A stretch of DNA of 64,000 bases. It comes from Microbacter sp. GSS18. GTDB lineage: Bacteria > Actinomycetota > Actinomycetes > Actinomycetales > Microbacteriaceae. Position 1 is the first letter of the stretch; the number at the start of each line of letters is the position of its first letter. A program made the translations under genes and the position numbers. Under the pieces are notes generated by a model, which ran no database searches, was not told the DNA's origin, and saw only the letters and a program-made list of their open reading frames with translations. The stretch spans positions 434,001 through 498,000 of the forward strand of contig CP119753.1 of assembly GCA_029319145.1 (NCBI GenBank), written 5' to 3'. Below are positions 27,201 to 36,718 of the stretch, piece by piece.

Positions 27201-28205
27201 GCTGCGCGCCGACCATCGCGAGATGCGCGCGGTGCCGGCGTCGACGACGTAGCGGATGCCGGGCACCGTCAGGCTCGTCTCGGCGACGTTCGTCGCCAGG
27301 ATCACGCGCCGGCGCACGCCGGCGACGCGGGAGCGCTCGAACACGCGGTGCTGCTCGGCGGCCGACAGCCGGCCGTACAGCGGCAGCACCTCTGTGGGTG
27401 CGGCGTCCTTGGCGTACATGCCGCGGACGGCATCCATCGCATCCCGGATCTCGGCTTCGCCCGGGAGGAACACCAGCACATCCCCCGCGGGCTCGCGATC
27501 GAGCTCCCGCAGCGCCGCCAGCAGCGCGTCGACGTCGTCCCCCGATCCGTCGGACCGGGCATCCGCCGCGCCCTCGGTGCCGGCGGGCGGCCGGTAGCGG
27601 ATCTCGACCGGGTAGGTGCGTCCGGACACCTCGATGATCGGCGCGGGCTCGGGTTCGCCGCCGCGCCGCGTCGGCAGCGCGAAGTGCCGGGCGAAGCTCT
27701 CGGGGTCGATCGTGGCGCTGGTGATGATCACCTTCAGATCCGGCCGCTTGGGCAGGATCCGGCGGAGGTAGCCGAGCAGGAAGTCCACGTTCAGCGATCG
27801 CTCGTGGGCCTCGTCGACGATGATCGTGTCGTAGCGACGCAGCAGCCGGTCGCGGTGGATCTCGTTGAGGAGGATGCCGTCGGTCATGAGCGCGATGGCG
27901 GTGTCCTCCGACACCTTGTCGGTGAAGCGCACCCTGTAGCCGACGGTGGAGCCGAGGGGCACCTGCAGCTCTTCCGCGACGCGCTCGGCGATGCTGCGCG
28001 CGGCGATGCGTCGCGGCTGCGTGTGCGCGATCCTCGTGCGGCCGAGTTCGAGGCAGATCTTCGGCAGCTGCGTGGTCTTGCCCGAGCCGGTGGCCCCGGC
28101 GACGATGACGACCTGATGGTCCGCGATGGCGCGCGCGATCTCGTCCCGCGCGGCGCTGACGGGCAGCTCGGGCGGGTAGGCGAGGACGGGAGTGGGCGCA
28201 GACAC
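24219..28205 (-). CDS. hrpA: ATP-dependent RNA helicase HrpA
   Basis: A 1328-aa DEAH-box RNA helicase. Walker A GATGSGKTTQ near residue 40, TQPRRIAARSIAERVAEEL (motif Ia), DEAH in IIVDEAHERSLNVDFLLGYL, SATID (motif III), LATNVAETSLTVPGIRYVVDAG (motif V) and QRSGRAGRTAPGIAIRLY (motif VI). The helicase-associated and OB-fold regions follow, then the long C-terminal DUF3418 region specific to HrpA. In E. coli HrpA acts on stalled ribosomes and mRNA. GTG at 28205 lies 8 bases after TACGAT, close to the leaderless pattern. Confidence 0.94.
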   Translation of the reverse strand: MSAPTPVLAYPPELPVSAARDEIARAIADHQVVIVAGATGSGKTTQLPKICLELGRTRIAHTQPRRIAARSIAERVAEELQVPLGSTVGYRVRFTDKVSEDTAIALMTDGILLNEIHRDRLLRRYDTIIVDEAHERSLNVDFLLGYLRRILPKRPDLKVIITSATIDPESFARHFALPTRRGGEPEPAPIIEVSGRTYPVEIRYRPPAGTEGAADARSDGSGDDVDALLAALRELDREPAGDVLVFLPGEAEIRDAMDAVRGMYAKDAAPTEVLPLYGRLSAAEQHRVFERSRVAGVRRRVILATNVAETSLTVPGIRYVVDAGTARISRWSARSKIQRLPIEAISQASAQQRSGRAGRTAPGIAIRLYAEDDFTARDEFTEPEILRTSLASVILQMLALGFGDISAFPFLTPPDSRGVRAAFDLLLELGAVSDARTGGRGERRETTDDRRGPRLTAIGRDIARLPIDPRFARMLIEAQRSGVLREMLAIVAGLSIQDVRERPEERREEADRLHARFTDPTSDFLSLLNLWNHLQEKQAELGSSAFRRMCRSEHLNYVRVREWSDVHRQLSTLMRTSKDTRTRSASVDAADPDAVHRAILSGLLSHIGILDERTTSSRGDNRSPRRDDRRGAEYLGARGTRFAIFPGSGLKKKRPQAVMAAELVETSRLFARTVAAIDPEWAESLAGDLVKRSMSEPHWSKSAGAASAYEKLTLFGVDIVPRRRVQLARFDRPLARELFLRHALVEGEWESAHLDKRLTAFERRNLELRRRLEKVEERERRRDILVGDEAVYAFYDARIPREVFDVRSFETWWRDTIGRTPRLLDMTEADLVDEASRGDERDFPARWQQGDQVLSLAYRFEPGAADDGVTAVVPLPLLAQLRPDGFDWQVPGMRAELIAALIRSLPKAIRRTVVPAADWAARFSDELHGAGPESHDGLPPVALTDALAARIQRVANQPVTAADFDLDRVPGHLRLSFRAVDARGRAVGSDRDLAALQARLADRARQSVASSIERAATRPSGPRAPSPRDPASAGTPAGDGFAERSGLTAWSFGDLPEVVDTKVAGGVVRGYPALVDEGASIALRLESTPEAAAAATGGGVRRLMLLAVPSPAPYVLEHLTSAEKLALAASPYPSAKALIEDCRVAVADAVRDRTAPGDIRSAQEFAAVRDAFSQAVVDELFQTVSLTARILTLAREVERAMRDANSLTLLGALGDVKAQLSGLVFPGFASRTGPAQLAHLPRYLQAAADRVRALPDNPGRDRQRMSEFERAAAAYADAGGTIPPAADAPAALVRTRWLLEEYRVSLFAQQRGTAEPVSLQRIQKSLRE

Positions 28206-28257
28206 AGCCCTCCATCGTAAACCGGCATCCCCGGAGCCGGCTCCCGGCCGCCGCTCC

Positions 28258-29106
<849 letters not shown>

Positions 29107-29112
29107 GACCCG

Positions 29113-29139
29113 GGCCGGTCCGGATCCTCCGGGCCGGCC
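29113..29139. terminator. Hairpin between convergent aldo/keto reductase and hemA genes
   Basis: Arms GGCCGGTCCGG (29113-29123) and CCGGGCCGGCC (29129-29139) pair fully with one G-U, loop of 5. It lies immediately after the reductase stop and before the hemA stop (read from the other side), so it may serve both. No U-tract. Confidence 0.55.
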
Positions 29140-30381
29140 TCAGCCGGCGGCGCGCTCGTCGCGTTCGTCGGCGACGGCGGGCGCGACCTGCACGCCGAAC
29201 ACCGTTGCGAGGGCGGCCTCGAACTCCTCGAGCCGACCGGCCGCGGCGTGCTCGCGGGCCCGCACCGACGGTGTGTGCGACAGCACGCCCGCCAGATGCC
29301 GCAGCGACGCTGCGATCGCCGGGGTCGCAGGATCCTCGGGGCGCAGTCGCGCGAGCTCGGCGTCGACGGCCTCCTGGATGTGCGCCCTCACCGCGACGAC
29401 GGCGGGCGCCGCATCGCGCTCCGACGTGAAGCGCAGCGCATGCGAGCCGACGACCTCGTGCGCCCCCGACTCGGCGAGCTCGGGCAGGACGGCGTGGCGC
29501 CCGATGAGCTCGAGGTCGAGCAGATCGACGCCGTCGATGTCGCCCACGGCGGGATCGACGTTGCGAGGCAGGCCGAGGTCGACGATCATGCGGGCGCGGC
29601 CGGCGGTGACGTGCTCGGCGCCGACGGCGTCCGTGGCGGTGCACGTGATGACGACGTCGGCTTCGGCGATGGCTGCGGGCAGGTCGTGGCGCGCCTCGAG
29701 GGCATAGCGCGCGGCGAACTGCGGCGCGCGACCGGATGCCGAGAACACCGTGATGTCGTCGGCGCCGCGCGACCGCAGCGCGGCGACGGTGGTCGCGGCG
29801 TACTGCCCGGTGCCGACGACGAGGACGCGCGTGGCCGACCAGTCGGTCAGACGCGTCTCGACCATGTCGAGGGCGACGCGCGCGAGCGAGCGCCCGGCCG
29901 CGCCGAGATCGCCCTGGGCGCGCACCTCGCGCGTGGCGTGCGCGGCGCGCTGGAACACCTGCTCGAGCGACGGCGTCGCGGTGCCCGCCTCGCGGGCCGA
30001 CAGCAGCGAGCGCTGGACCTGACCGGTGATCTGGTCCTCGCCGAGCACCATCGACTCCAGGCCCGAGCTGACGGCGAACAGGTGCCGCACGACGGCATCG
30101 CCGGTGAGGGTGGCGACGCCCGCGCGCAGGCCGTCCGCATCCGCTTCGGTGAGGTCCGGCAGCGCCGCCAGCACCGCGTCCCGGAGGCTTCCGGTCTCGG
30201 CCGCGGCGTCGTCGACGTCGAGATACGCCTCGAAGCGGTTGCACGTGGCGAGCACGACGGCGCCGCGGACCTGGTCGTTGCCGGTGATCGCCGCGGCGGC
30301 TGACTCGTCGGCGACACGGGACAGGCGATCGAGCAGATCGAAGGCCGTGTTCCGATGGTTCGCCGACAGACAGAAGAGCAC
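29140..30381 (-). CDS. hemA: Glutamyl-tRNA reductase
   Basis: A 413-aa enzyme making glutamate-1-semialdehyde from glutamyl-tRNA, the first committed step of heme synthesis in the C5 pathway. The active-site cysteine is in VVLATCNRFEAY. The sequence GMESMVLGEDQITGQV appears here as GLESMVLGEDQITGQV. The Rossmann domain has RVLVVGTGQYAATTVAAL, and the C-terminal dimerisation helix is present. The start GTG at 30381 has TAGAAT 6 bases upstream (leaderless). It is divergent from the hemE operon, with the two promoters 62 bases apart, so they can be co-regulated. Confidence 0.95.
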   Translation of the reverse strand: MLFCLSANHRNTAFDLLDRLSRVADESAAAAITGNDQVRGAVVLATCNRFEAYLDVDDAAAETGSLRDAVLAALPDLTEADADGLRAGVATLTGDAVVRHLFAVSSGLESMVLGEDQITGQVQRSLLSAREAGTATPSLEQVFQRAAHATREVRAQGDLGAAGRSLARVALDMVETRLTDWSATRVLVVGTGQYAATTVAALRSRGADDITVFSASGRAPQFAARYALEARHDLPAAIAEADVVITCTATDAVGAEHVTAGRARMIVDLGLPRNVDPAVGDIDGVDLLDLELIGRHAVLPELAESGAHEVVGSHALRFTSERDAAPAVVAVRAHIQEAVDAELARLRPEDPATPAIAASLRHLAGVLSHTPSVRAREHAAAGRLEEFEAALATVFGVQVAPAVADERDERAAG

Positions 30382-30387
30382 CGGGGG

Positions 30388-30393
30388 ATTCTA
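30388..30393 (-). promoter_or_regulatory. -10 box of leaderless hemA promoter
   Basis: TAGAAT on the minus strand, 6 bases before GTG at 30381. Confidence 0.55.
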
Positions 30394-30430
30394 CCGGGCG
30401 CAGCCGTGCGCCGCACGGAGACAAGCCACG

Positions 30431-30436
30431 TACCCT
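30431..30436 (+). promoter_or_regulatory. -10 box of leaderless hemE operon promoter
   Basis: TACCCT, 6 bases before GTG at 30443. Drives the hemE-hemY-chdC-hemC-hemB-hemL run. Confidence 0.55.
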
Positions 30437-30442
30437 TGTCGG

Positions 30443-31513
30443 GTGTCATCCGTCGTCACATCCCTCCCCGCCGCCCACCCGCTGATCGACGGCCGCACCG
30501 CGAGCGCGCCTCTGGTGCGCGCCGCCCGTGCGGACCGCCCGGGCACCCTCCCGGTGTGGTTCATGCGGCAGGCCGGCCGCTCTCTGCCCGAGTACCGGGC
30601 CAGCCGCGCCGGCGTCGAGATGCTCGATGCGTGCCTCGACCCCGAGCTCGCGGCCGAGATCACGCTGCAGCCGGTGCGCCGGCACGGCGTCGACGCCGCG
30701 GTGTTCTTCAGCGACATCGTCGTCCCCGTGCTCCTCGCCGGCGTCGACGTCACGATCGTCCCGGGCCGCGGCCCGGTGATCGCCGAGCCGGTGCGCTCGG
30801 CATCCGACATCCTGCGCCTGCGTCCGCTCGAGCCCGAGGCCCTCGCCCCGATCGCGGCGGCGGCGGCGATCGTGGTCGACGAGCTCGGCGGCACACCGCT
30901 GATCGGATTCGGCGGCGCGCCCTACACGCTCGCCAGCTACCTCGTCGAGGGCGGACCGTCCAAGGACCAGCTGCGCACGCGCGCGCTCATGCGCACCGAC
31001 CCGCACGCGTGGTCGGCGCTGCTGAACTGGGCCGCCGACGTCACCGGCGAGTTCCTGCGCGCGCAGGTGCTCGCCGGCGCCAGTGTCGTGCAGCTGTTCG
31101 ACTCGTGGGCGGGATCCCTCTCGCGCGACGACTACGTGCGCCGCGTGTCGCCGCACTCCAAGCGCGCCTTCCAGGCTCTTCGCGGCCTCGAGGTGCCCCG
31201 GATCCACTTCGGCCTCGGCATGGGCGAGATGCTCGACGTGCTCCCCGGGCTCGGCGCCGACGTCGTGGGCGTCGACTGGCGGCTCCCGCTGGACGAGGCC
31301 AACCGTCGTCTGGGCGGCTCGGTGCCGCTGCAGGGCAACATCGACGCCGCGTTCCTCGGCGCGCCCTTCGCGCTCGTGGAGCGCCACGTGCGCGACGTCG
31401 TGCAGCGCGGTGCCGAGGCGCCCGCCCATATCGTCAACCTGGGCCACGGCGTGCCGCCCGAGACCGACCCCGACGTCCTGACCCGCATCGTGGAGCTCGT
31501 GCATGAGCTCTGA
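30443..31513 (+). CDS. hemE: Uroporphyrinogen decarboxylase
   Basis: A 356-aa enzyme converting uroporphyrinogen III to coproporphyrinogen III. The N-terminal signature PVWFMRQAGRSLPEYR is present, as are FFSDIVVPVLLAGVDV (catalytic Asp), IGFGGAPYTLASYLVEGG, LFDSWAGSLS and NLGHGVPPETDPD. GTG at 30443 is set by the leaderless promoter box; the upstream frame overlaps hemA. First gene of the six-gene hem run; hemY begins 11 bases before its stop. Confidence 0.95.
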   Translation: MSSVVTSLPAAHPLIDGRTASAPLVRAARADRPGTLPVWFMRQAGRSLPEYRASRAGVEMLDACLDPELAAEITLQPVRRHGVDAAVFFSDIVVPVLLAGVDVTIVPGRGPVIAEPVRSASDILRLRPLEPEALAPIAAAAAIVVDELGGTPLIGFGGAPYTLASYLVEGGPSKDQLRTRALMRTDPHAWSALLNWAADVTGEFLRAQVLAGASVVQLFDSWAGSLSRDDYVRRVSPHSKRAFQALRGLEVPRIHFGLGMGEMLDVLPGLGADVVGVDWRLPLDEANRRLGGSVPLQGNIDAAFLGAPFALVERHVRDVVQRGAEAPAHIVNLGHGVPPETDPDVLTRIVELVHEL

Positions 31514-32774
31514 CGTCCTCGTCGCCGGCGGCGGCGTCGGCGCTCTCGTGGTCGCGCGGCGGCTGGCCGTGGGCGGACGCCGCGTGCGCGTCTTCGAGGC
31601 GGCCGACCGCGTCGGCGGTCAGGTCGTGCCGATCCGCGTCGGCGGGGTCGAGCTGGACGCGGCGGCGGAGTCGTTCGCGACGCGCGGCGGCATCGTGGCG
31701 GGTCTGCTCGACGAGCTCGGGCTGGCCGGCGACGTCGTGACGCCGAACCCGTCTGCGGCGTGGCTGCACCGCGCCGACGGCACCGCCGTGCCGCTGCCGG
31801 CGGCGGGTCTGCTCGGCATCCCGGCCGATCCGCGCGCCGCCGACGTCGTGCGCGTCATCGGCCGCCGTGCGGCGCTGCGCGCCCAGCTGGACGCCATGCT
31901 GCCCGCGTCGGTCGGAGCGGATGCCGAGACCCTCGGCGACCTCGTGCGCGCCCGCATGGGCTCCGGCGTCGTCGACGGGCTCGTGGGCCCGGTCGTGCGC
32001 GGCGTGCACTCGCGTGAGCCCGACGCCATCCCGGTCGAGACCGCGCACCCGGCGCTGCGCGAGCGCGTGCGCGAGCACGGCTCCCTGGCGGCGGCTATCG
32101 CGGATCTGCGCGCGGCGGCGCCGGCGGGCAGCCAGGTCGCGGGCATCCGCGGCGGCATGCACCGCCTGCCGACGGCGCTGGCCGCGGACGCGGCAGCGCG
32201 CGGCGTCGAGATCGTCACCGGAGCGCGGGTCGACGCCGTCGAGCCCGATGCGCTCGTCGTCGACGGCCGCCGCATGCCGGGCGAGGTCGTGCGGGCGATG
32301 CCGGATCCGGCGGCGGACCCGGGGCACCGGGCGCTGACGCTCGTGACCCTGGTGCTCGACGCGCCGGCGCTCGACCGCGCACCGCGCGGGACGGGCCTGC
32401 TGATCGCCCCCGACGCACCCGGCGTGCGGGCCCGGGCGCTGACGCATCTCACCGCGAAGTGGTCGTGGGTCGCCGAGGCCTTCGACGGCCGCCACGCGGT
32501 GCGGCTGTCGTACGACGGCGTGCCCGACGATGCGCCGGCGATCGCGACGCATGACGTCGGCATCCTGCTCGGAGCCCCGATCGTCGAGGTCGAGGACGCC
32601 ACCGCGATCACGTGGCGGCGCGGCGAGCGCGCGCCCGAGGGACCGACCCCGGTCGTCGGGGAGACCGCCTCCGGCACGGGCCTGGCCGCCGTCGTCGCGC
32701 ACGCCGAGGCGGTCGCGGCGCGCCTTCTCGAGACGACACACATTCGCCCGGCCGCGGCCGGGCAGGGAGGATAG
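31503..32774 (+). CDS. hemY: Coproporphyrinogen/protoporphyrinogen oxidase (HemY/CgoX)
   Basis: A 423-aa FAD enzyme. The dinucleotide fold is VLVAGGGVGALVVARRLAVGGRRVRVFEAADRVGG, and the C-terminal FAD loop is SGTGLAAVVAHAEAVAARLL. In actinobacteria with ChdC it makes coproporphyrin III from coproporphyrinogen III (CgoX). It is shorter than the usual 450-480 residues, with a compact substrate domain. It overlaps hemE by 11 bases, and chdC starts 5 bases after its stop. Confidence 0.9.
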   Translation: MSSDVLVAGGGVGALVVARRLAVGGRRVRVFEAADRVGGQVVPIRVGGVELDAAAESFATRGGIVAGLLDELGLAGDVVTPNPSAAWLHRADGTAVPLPAAGLLGIPADPRAADVVRVIGRRAALRAQLDAMLPASVGADAETLGDLVRARMGSGVVDGLVGPVVRGVHSREPDAIPVETAHPALRERVREHGSLAAAIADLRAAAPAGSQVAGIRGGMHRLPTALAADAAARGVEIVTGARVDAVEPDALVVDGRRMPGEVVRAMPDPAADPGHRALTLVTLVLDAPALDRAPRGTGLLIAPDAPGVRARALTHLTAKWSWVAEAFDGRHAVRLSYDGVPDDAPAIATHDVGILLGAPIVEVEDATAITWRRGERAPEGPTPVVGETASGTGLAAVVAHAEAVAARLLETTHIRPAAAGQGG

Positions 32775-32778
32775 AACC

Positions 32779-33450
32779 GTGACCCCCGAGACCGACGCTC
32801 CCGCCGAGACGCTGCACTACACGCTGTTCGCGGTGTTCCGCCGCGACCCGCACCCCGTCTCCGCCGACGCGGACGCCCCCCTGCTCGCCGACGTCGTCGA
32901 CGGTGTCGACAGCGTGCGCGGTGTCTACGACGTGTCGGGGCTGCGCGCCGACGCCGACGTCATGCTGTGGCTCACCGGCCACACCGCCGACGGTCTCCAG
33001 GCCGACCTGCGCGCCCTGCGCCGCTCCCGCGAGCTCGGCGTGCTGCTGCCGACGTGGAACGCGATGGGCGTGCACCGCACCGCCGAGTTCGCGCGCGACC
33101 ACGTTCCCGCCTACGCGCGCGGGCTCGCGCCCAAGCAGTGGCTGACGGTGTATCCCTTCGTGCGCAGCTACGAGTGGTACCTGCTGCCCGACGCCGAGCG
33201 CGGCGCGATGCTGCGCGAGCACGGCCTGCTCGGCCGCGACTTCCCGCAGGTGCAGGCCAACACCGTGGCCAGCTTCGCGCTCGGCGACTACGAGTGGCTG
33301 CTGCCGATGGAGTCCGACGACGTCGTCGACCTCGTCGACATGATGCGGCACCTGCGCGCCACGGACGCCCGCCGCCACGTGCGCGAGGAGATCCCGTTCT
33401 TCACCGGCCGCCTCATCGCCGCGGCCGACGTCGCCGAGGTGCTCGCGTGA
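32779..33450 (+). CDS. chdC: Coproheme decarboxylase (HemQ)
   Basis: A 223-aa ChdC/HemQ protein that removes two propionate carboxyls from coproheme to give heme b, the last step of the Gram-positive pathway. The catalytic tyrosine region reads LTVYPFVRSYEWYLLP, and the C-terminal block DYEWLLPMESDDVVDLVDMMRHLR is characteristic. Dimeric-ferredoxin-like fold of the chlorite dismutase family. The GTG start at 32779 has GGGAGG 8 bases upstream, overlapping the end of hemY. Its stop overlaps the hemC start (GTGA). Confidence 0.94.
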   Translation: MTPETDAPAETLHYTLFAVFRRDPHPVSADADAPLLADVVDGVDSVRGVYDVSGLRADADVMLWLTGHTADGLQADLRALRRSRELGVLLPTWNAMGVHRTAEFARDHVPAYARGLAPKQWLTVYPFVRSYEWYLLPDAERGAMLREHGLLGRDFPQVQANTVASFALGDYEWLLPMESDDVVDLVDMMRHLRATDARRHVREEIPFFTGRLIAAADVAEVLA

Positions 33451-34373
33451 GCGGACGCCTGCGCATCGGCACGCGCGGCAGCGCCCTGGCGCTCGCGCAG
33501 GCCGGCACGATCGCCGACGCGCTGGGCGGCGAGCTGATCGTCATCCAGTCCGAGGGCGACGTGAGCACGCAGTCGCTCGCCTCGCTCGGCGGGGCGGGGG
33601 TCTTCGCCGCGGCGCTGCGCGAGGCGCTGCTCGCAGGCGAGGTGGATGCCGTCGTCCACTCGTACAAGGACCTGCCGACGGCGCCGATCGCGGGACTGTC
33701 GGTCGCCGCGGTGCCGCGCCGCGCCGACGCGCGCGACGCGCTGTGCGCGCGGGACGGCCTGACGCTCGATCGGCTCCCCGAGGGAGCCCGCGTCGGAACC
33801 GGGTCGCCGCGCCGTCGTGCGCAGGTGGCCGCGCGCCGGCCCGACATCGAGCTCGTCGACATCCGCGGCAACGTCGACACGCGCCTGGGACGCGTCGGCT
33901 CCGACGAGCCCGAGCGGCGCCTGGACGCCGTCGTGCTCGCCGCCGCCGGCCTCGAGCGCGTCGGGCGATCGTCCGCGGTCACCGAGCTGTTCGACCTCGA
34001 CGCGTGGCCGACCGCCCCCGCGCAGGGCGCCCTCGCGATCGAGACGCGCTCCGGCGACGAGAAGCTCGCGGCGCGCATCGACCACCGCCCGACGCGCCGT
34101 GCGGCGGCCGCCGAGCGCGGTGTGCTCGCGCGGCTCGAGGCCGGATGCGCCGCGCCCGTGGGCGCACGCGCCTTCGTCGAGGACGACATGCTCTTCCTCA
34201 CCGCCCGCGTCTACCGCCTCGACGGATCGGCGCACCTGACCAGCTCGCACGCGACCGTCCTCGACGCCGGCGTCGAGGACGAGCTGGCCGAGCGCGTCGC
34301 CGCCGAACTGCTGGGGCTCGGCGCCGCCGATCTCGCGCCGCTGGGCGCACAGCCCGCATCACAGGAGGACTGA
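33447..34373 (+). CDS. hemC: Porphobilinogen deaminase (hydroxymethylbilane synthase)
   Basis: A 308-aa enzyme that polymerises four porphobilinogens. [15 protein letters not shown] is the N-terminal motif, VHSYKDLPT holds the catalytic aspartate, [10 protein letters not shown] the substrate-binding arginines, and [13 protein letters not shown] the cysteine that carries the dipyrromethane cofactor. Its stop overlaps the hemB ATG by one base. A fused or adjacent HemD domain would be expected here in many actinobacteria; there is none, and the protein ends at the usual length. Confidence 0.95.
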   Translation: MSGRLRIGTRGSALALAQAGTIADALGGELIVIQSEGDVSTQSLASLGGAGVFAAALREALLAGEVDAVVHSYKDLPTAPIAGLSVAAVPRRADARDALCARDGLTLDRLPEGARVGTGSPRRRAQVAARRPDIELVDIRGNVDTRLGRVGSDEPERRLDAVVLAAAGLERVGRSSAVTELFDLDAWPTAPAQGALAIETRSGDEKLAARIDHRPTRRAAAAERGVLARLEAGCAAPVGARAFVEDDMLFLTARVYRLDGSAHLTSSHATVLDAGVEDELAERVAAELLGLGAADLAPLGAQPASQED

Positions 34374-35359
34374 TGTCCGAGTCGTTCCCCGCCGTCCGTC
34401 CCCGGCGTCTGCGCCAGAGCCCTGCGTGGCGGCGCCTGGTGTCCGAGACCCGCATCGACCCCGCCAAGCTCGTGCTCCCGGTGTTCGTGCGCGAAGGCGC
34501 CGACGCGCCGGTGCCGATCTCGTCGATGCCCGGCATCGTGCAGCACTCCCTGGACTCCCTCAAGGCGGAGCTTCACCGCGCCGCCGACGCCGGGCTGTCG
34601 GGCGTGATGATCTTCGGCGTGCCCGAGCACAAGGACGCCACGGGCTCGGGGGCGACCGCCGCCGACGGCATCCTCAACGTCGCCACCGAGGTCGCCGCCG
34701 CCGAGGTCGGCGACGCCCTCGTGATCCAGACCGACCTGTGCCTGGACGAGTTCACCGACCACGGTCACTGCGGCGTGCTCGACGCGCACGGACGCGTCGA
34801 CAACGACGCGAGCCTCGAGCGCTACGCCGACATGGCGCTCGCGCAGGCGGCATCCGGCTCCCACCTGCTGGGCCTGTCCGGCATGATGGACGGCCAGACC
34901 GGCGTCGTGCGCGCCGCGCTCGACGACGCCGGGTACGCCGACGTCGCGCTCCTGGCCTACGCCGCCAAGTACGCCTCGGCGTTCTACGGCCCGTTCCGCG
35001 AGGCGGTGCAGTCCTCGCTCGACGGCGACCGCCGCACCTACCAGCTCGACCCCGGCAACCGCCGCGAGGGTGCTCGCGAGGTGGCGCTCGACGTCGCCGA
35101 GGGCGCCGACATCGTGATGGTCAAGCCCGCCATGAGCTACCTCGACGTGCTGGCGGATGCCGCCGCGTCCAGTCCCGTGCCGGTGTGGGCGTACCAGATC
35201 AGCGGCGAGTACGCCATGATCGAGGCCGCCGCCGCGCACGGCTGGATCGACCGAGAGCGCTCGATCGACGAATCGATCGTCAGCATCTTCCGCGCCGGCG
35301 CCGACGCCGTCCTCACCTACTGGGCGATCGAGGTCGCCGAAAGGATCTCCCGCGCATGA
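34373..35359 (+). CDS. hemB: Delta-aminolevulinic acid dehydratase (porphobilinogen synthase)
   Basis: A 328-aa enzyme condensing two 5-aminolevulinates. Schiff-base lysines lie in [14 protein letters not shown] and [13 protein letters not shown]. The metal region [18 protein letters not shown] keeps two cysteines but lacks the full three-cysteine zinc set, pointing to mixed or magnesium dependence. The start has AGGAGG 6 bases upstream. ATGA overlap with hemL. Confidence 0.95.
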   Translation: MSESFPAVRPRRLRQSPAWRRLVSETRIDPAKLVLPVFVREGADAPVPISSMPGIVQHSLDSLKAELHRAADAGLSGVMIFGVPEHKDATGSGATAADGILNVATEVAAAEVGDALVIQTDLCLDEFTDHGHCGVLDAHGRVDNDASLERYADMALAQAASGSHLLGLSGMMDGQTGVVRAALDDAGYADVALLAYAAKYASAFYGPFREAVQSSLDGDRRTYQLDPGNRREGAREVALDVAEGADIVMVKPAMSYLDVLADAAASSPVPVWAYQISGEYAMIEAAAAHGWIDRERSIDESIVSIFRAGADAVLTYWAIEVAERISRA

Positions 35360-36699
35360 GCACTCCCGCGCAGACCCTGACCAACGACACCGCCGCGGCT
35401 CGGGCCCGCGCCGTCATCCCGGGCGGCGTGAACTCGCCCGTGCGCGCGTTCGGCTCGGTGGGCGGCACGCCGCTGTCCGTCGTGTCGGCCGAAGGCCCCC
35501 GCATCACCGACGTGACCGGGCGTTCGTACGTCGACCTCGTCGCGTCCTGGGGACCGGCCCTGCTCGGACACGCTCATCCCGAGGTCGTCGACGCCGTGCA
35601 GCGGGCGGCGGCGCGGGGACTGTCGTTCGGCGCGTCGACGCCGGGTGAGACCGAGCTCGCCGAACTCGTCGTCGACCGGCTCACGATCGGGGGTGTGCGC
35701 GGCATCGACCGGCTGCGCCTGGTCTCCACCGGAACCGAGGCGACCATGACCGCGATCCGCATCGCGCGCGGCGCGACCGGACGCGACGTCATCATCAAGT
35801 TCGCCGGCCACTACCACGGTCACTCCGACGGGCTGCTCGCCGAATCCGGCTCCGGGGTGGCGACGCTCGGGCTGCCCGGCTCGGCCGGCGTCCCGGCCGA
35901 CATCGCCGCGCTCACGCTCGTGCTGCCCTACAACGACCGCGCCGCCGTCGAGGCCGCGTTCGCCGCGCACGAGGGCCGCATCGCCGCGATCATCACCGAG
36001 GCCGCCGGCGCCAACGCGGGCGTCCTCGTCCCCGAGTCCGGCTTCAACCGGTTCCTCGCCGACACCGCCCACGCGCACGGGGCGCTGCTGATCCTCGACG
36101 AGGTGCTCACCGGCTTCCGCGTCGGCCCGGCCGGCTGGTGGGGCCTCGAGCAGAACGGCGCGCAGCCGTTCGCGCCGGACCTCGTCACCTTCGGCAAGGT
36201 CATCGGCGGCGGCATGCCGCTGGCCGGAGTCGGCGGGCGCACGGACCTCATGGAGCTGCTCGCCCCGCTCGGGCCCGTGTACCAGGCCGGCACCCTGAGC
36301 GGCAATCCGCTCGCGGTCGCCGCGGGCCTGGCCACGCTGCGGCTGGCCGACGCGGATGTCTACGCGCACGTCGACACGGCGTCGATCCGTCTGCAGGCGG
36401 CGCTCCACGACGCGCTCGCCGCCGAGGGCGTCGCCCACGTGATCTCGCGAGCCGGGAGCCTGTTCTCGGTCGCGTTCCGCGACCGCTCGGTGCGCGACTA
36501 CGACGACGCCCGCGCGCAGGAGTCGTGGCGCTACGCGCCGTTCTTCCACGCCATGCTCGATCAGGGCGTGGCGCTGCCGCCGAGCGTGTTCGAGGCGTGG
36601 TTCCTCACGGCGGCGCACGACGACGACGCGCTGTCGGCGATCATCGACGCCCTCCCGGCGGCGGCGAAGGCCGCGGCATCCGCGCGCGCCCCGGAATGA
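35356..36699 (+). CDS. hemL: Glutamate-1-semialdehyde 2,1-aminomutase
   Basis: A 447-aa class III PLP enzyme making 5-aminolevulinate from the HemA product. [17 protein letters not shown] is the signature N-terminus, [32 protein letters not shown] (PLP aspartate) and [17 protein letters not shown] (PLP lysine) follow. It is the last gene of the hem run, convergent with the O-mannosyltransferase, with 19 bases between their stops. Confidence 0.95.
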   Translation: MSTPAQTLTNDTAAARARAVIPGGVNSPVRAFGSVGGTPLSVVSAEGPRITDVTGRSYVDLVASWGPALLGHAHPEVVDAVQRAAARGLSFGASTPGETELAELVVDRLTIGGVRGIDRLRLVSTGTEATMTAIRIARGATGRDVIIKFAGHYHGHSDGLLAESGSGVATLGLPGSAGVPADIAALTLVLPYNDRAAVEAAFAAHEGRIAAIITEAAGANAGVLVPESGFNRFLADTAHAHGALLILDEVLTGFRVGPAGWWGLEQNGAQPFAPDLVTFGKVIGGGMPLAGVGGRTDLMELLAPLGPVYQAGTLSGNPLAVAAGLATLRLADADVYAHVDTASIRLQAALHDALAAEGVAHVISRAGSLFSVAFRDRSVRDYDDARAQESWRYAPFFHAMLDQGVALPPSVFEAWFLTAAHDDDALSAIIDALPAAAKAAASARAPE

Positions 36700-36718
36700 G
36701 GCCCCCGGGGGACATCGT

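Noticed and set aside
24114..28220. Plus-strand open frame of about 1368 codons opposite hrpA
   Set aside because: Pure antisense shadow: Arg/Gly/Val-rich, no domain, no start context; hrpA on the other strand has every helicase motif.
36700..36718. CCCCCGGGGG palindrome as terminator between hemL and pmt
   Set aside because: It has no loop and is too short to form a stable hairpin.
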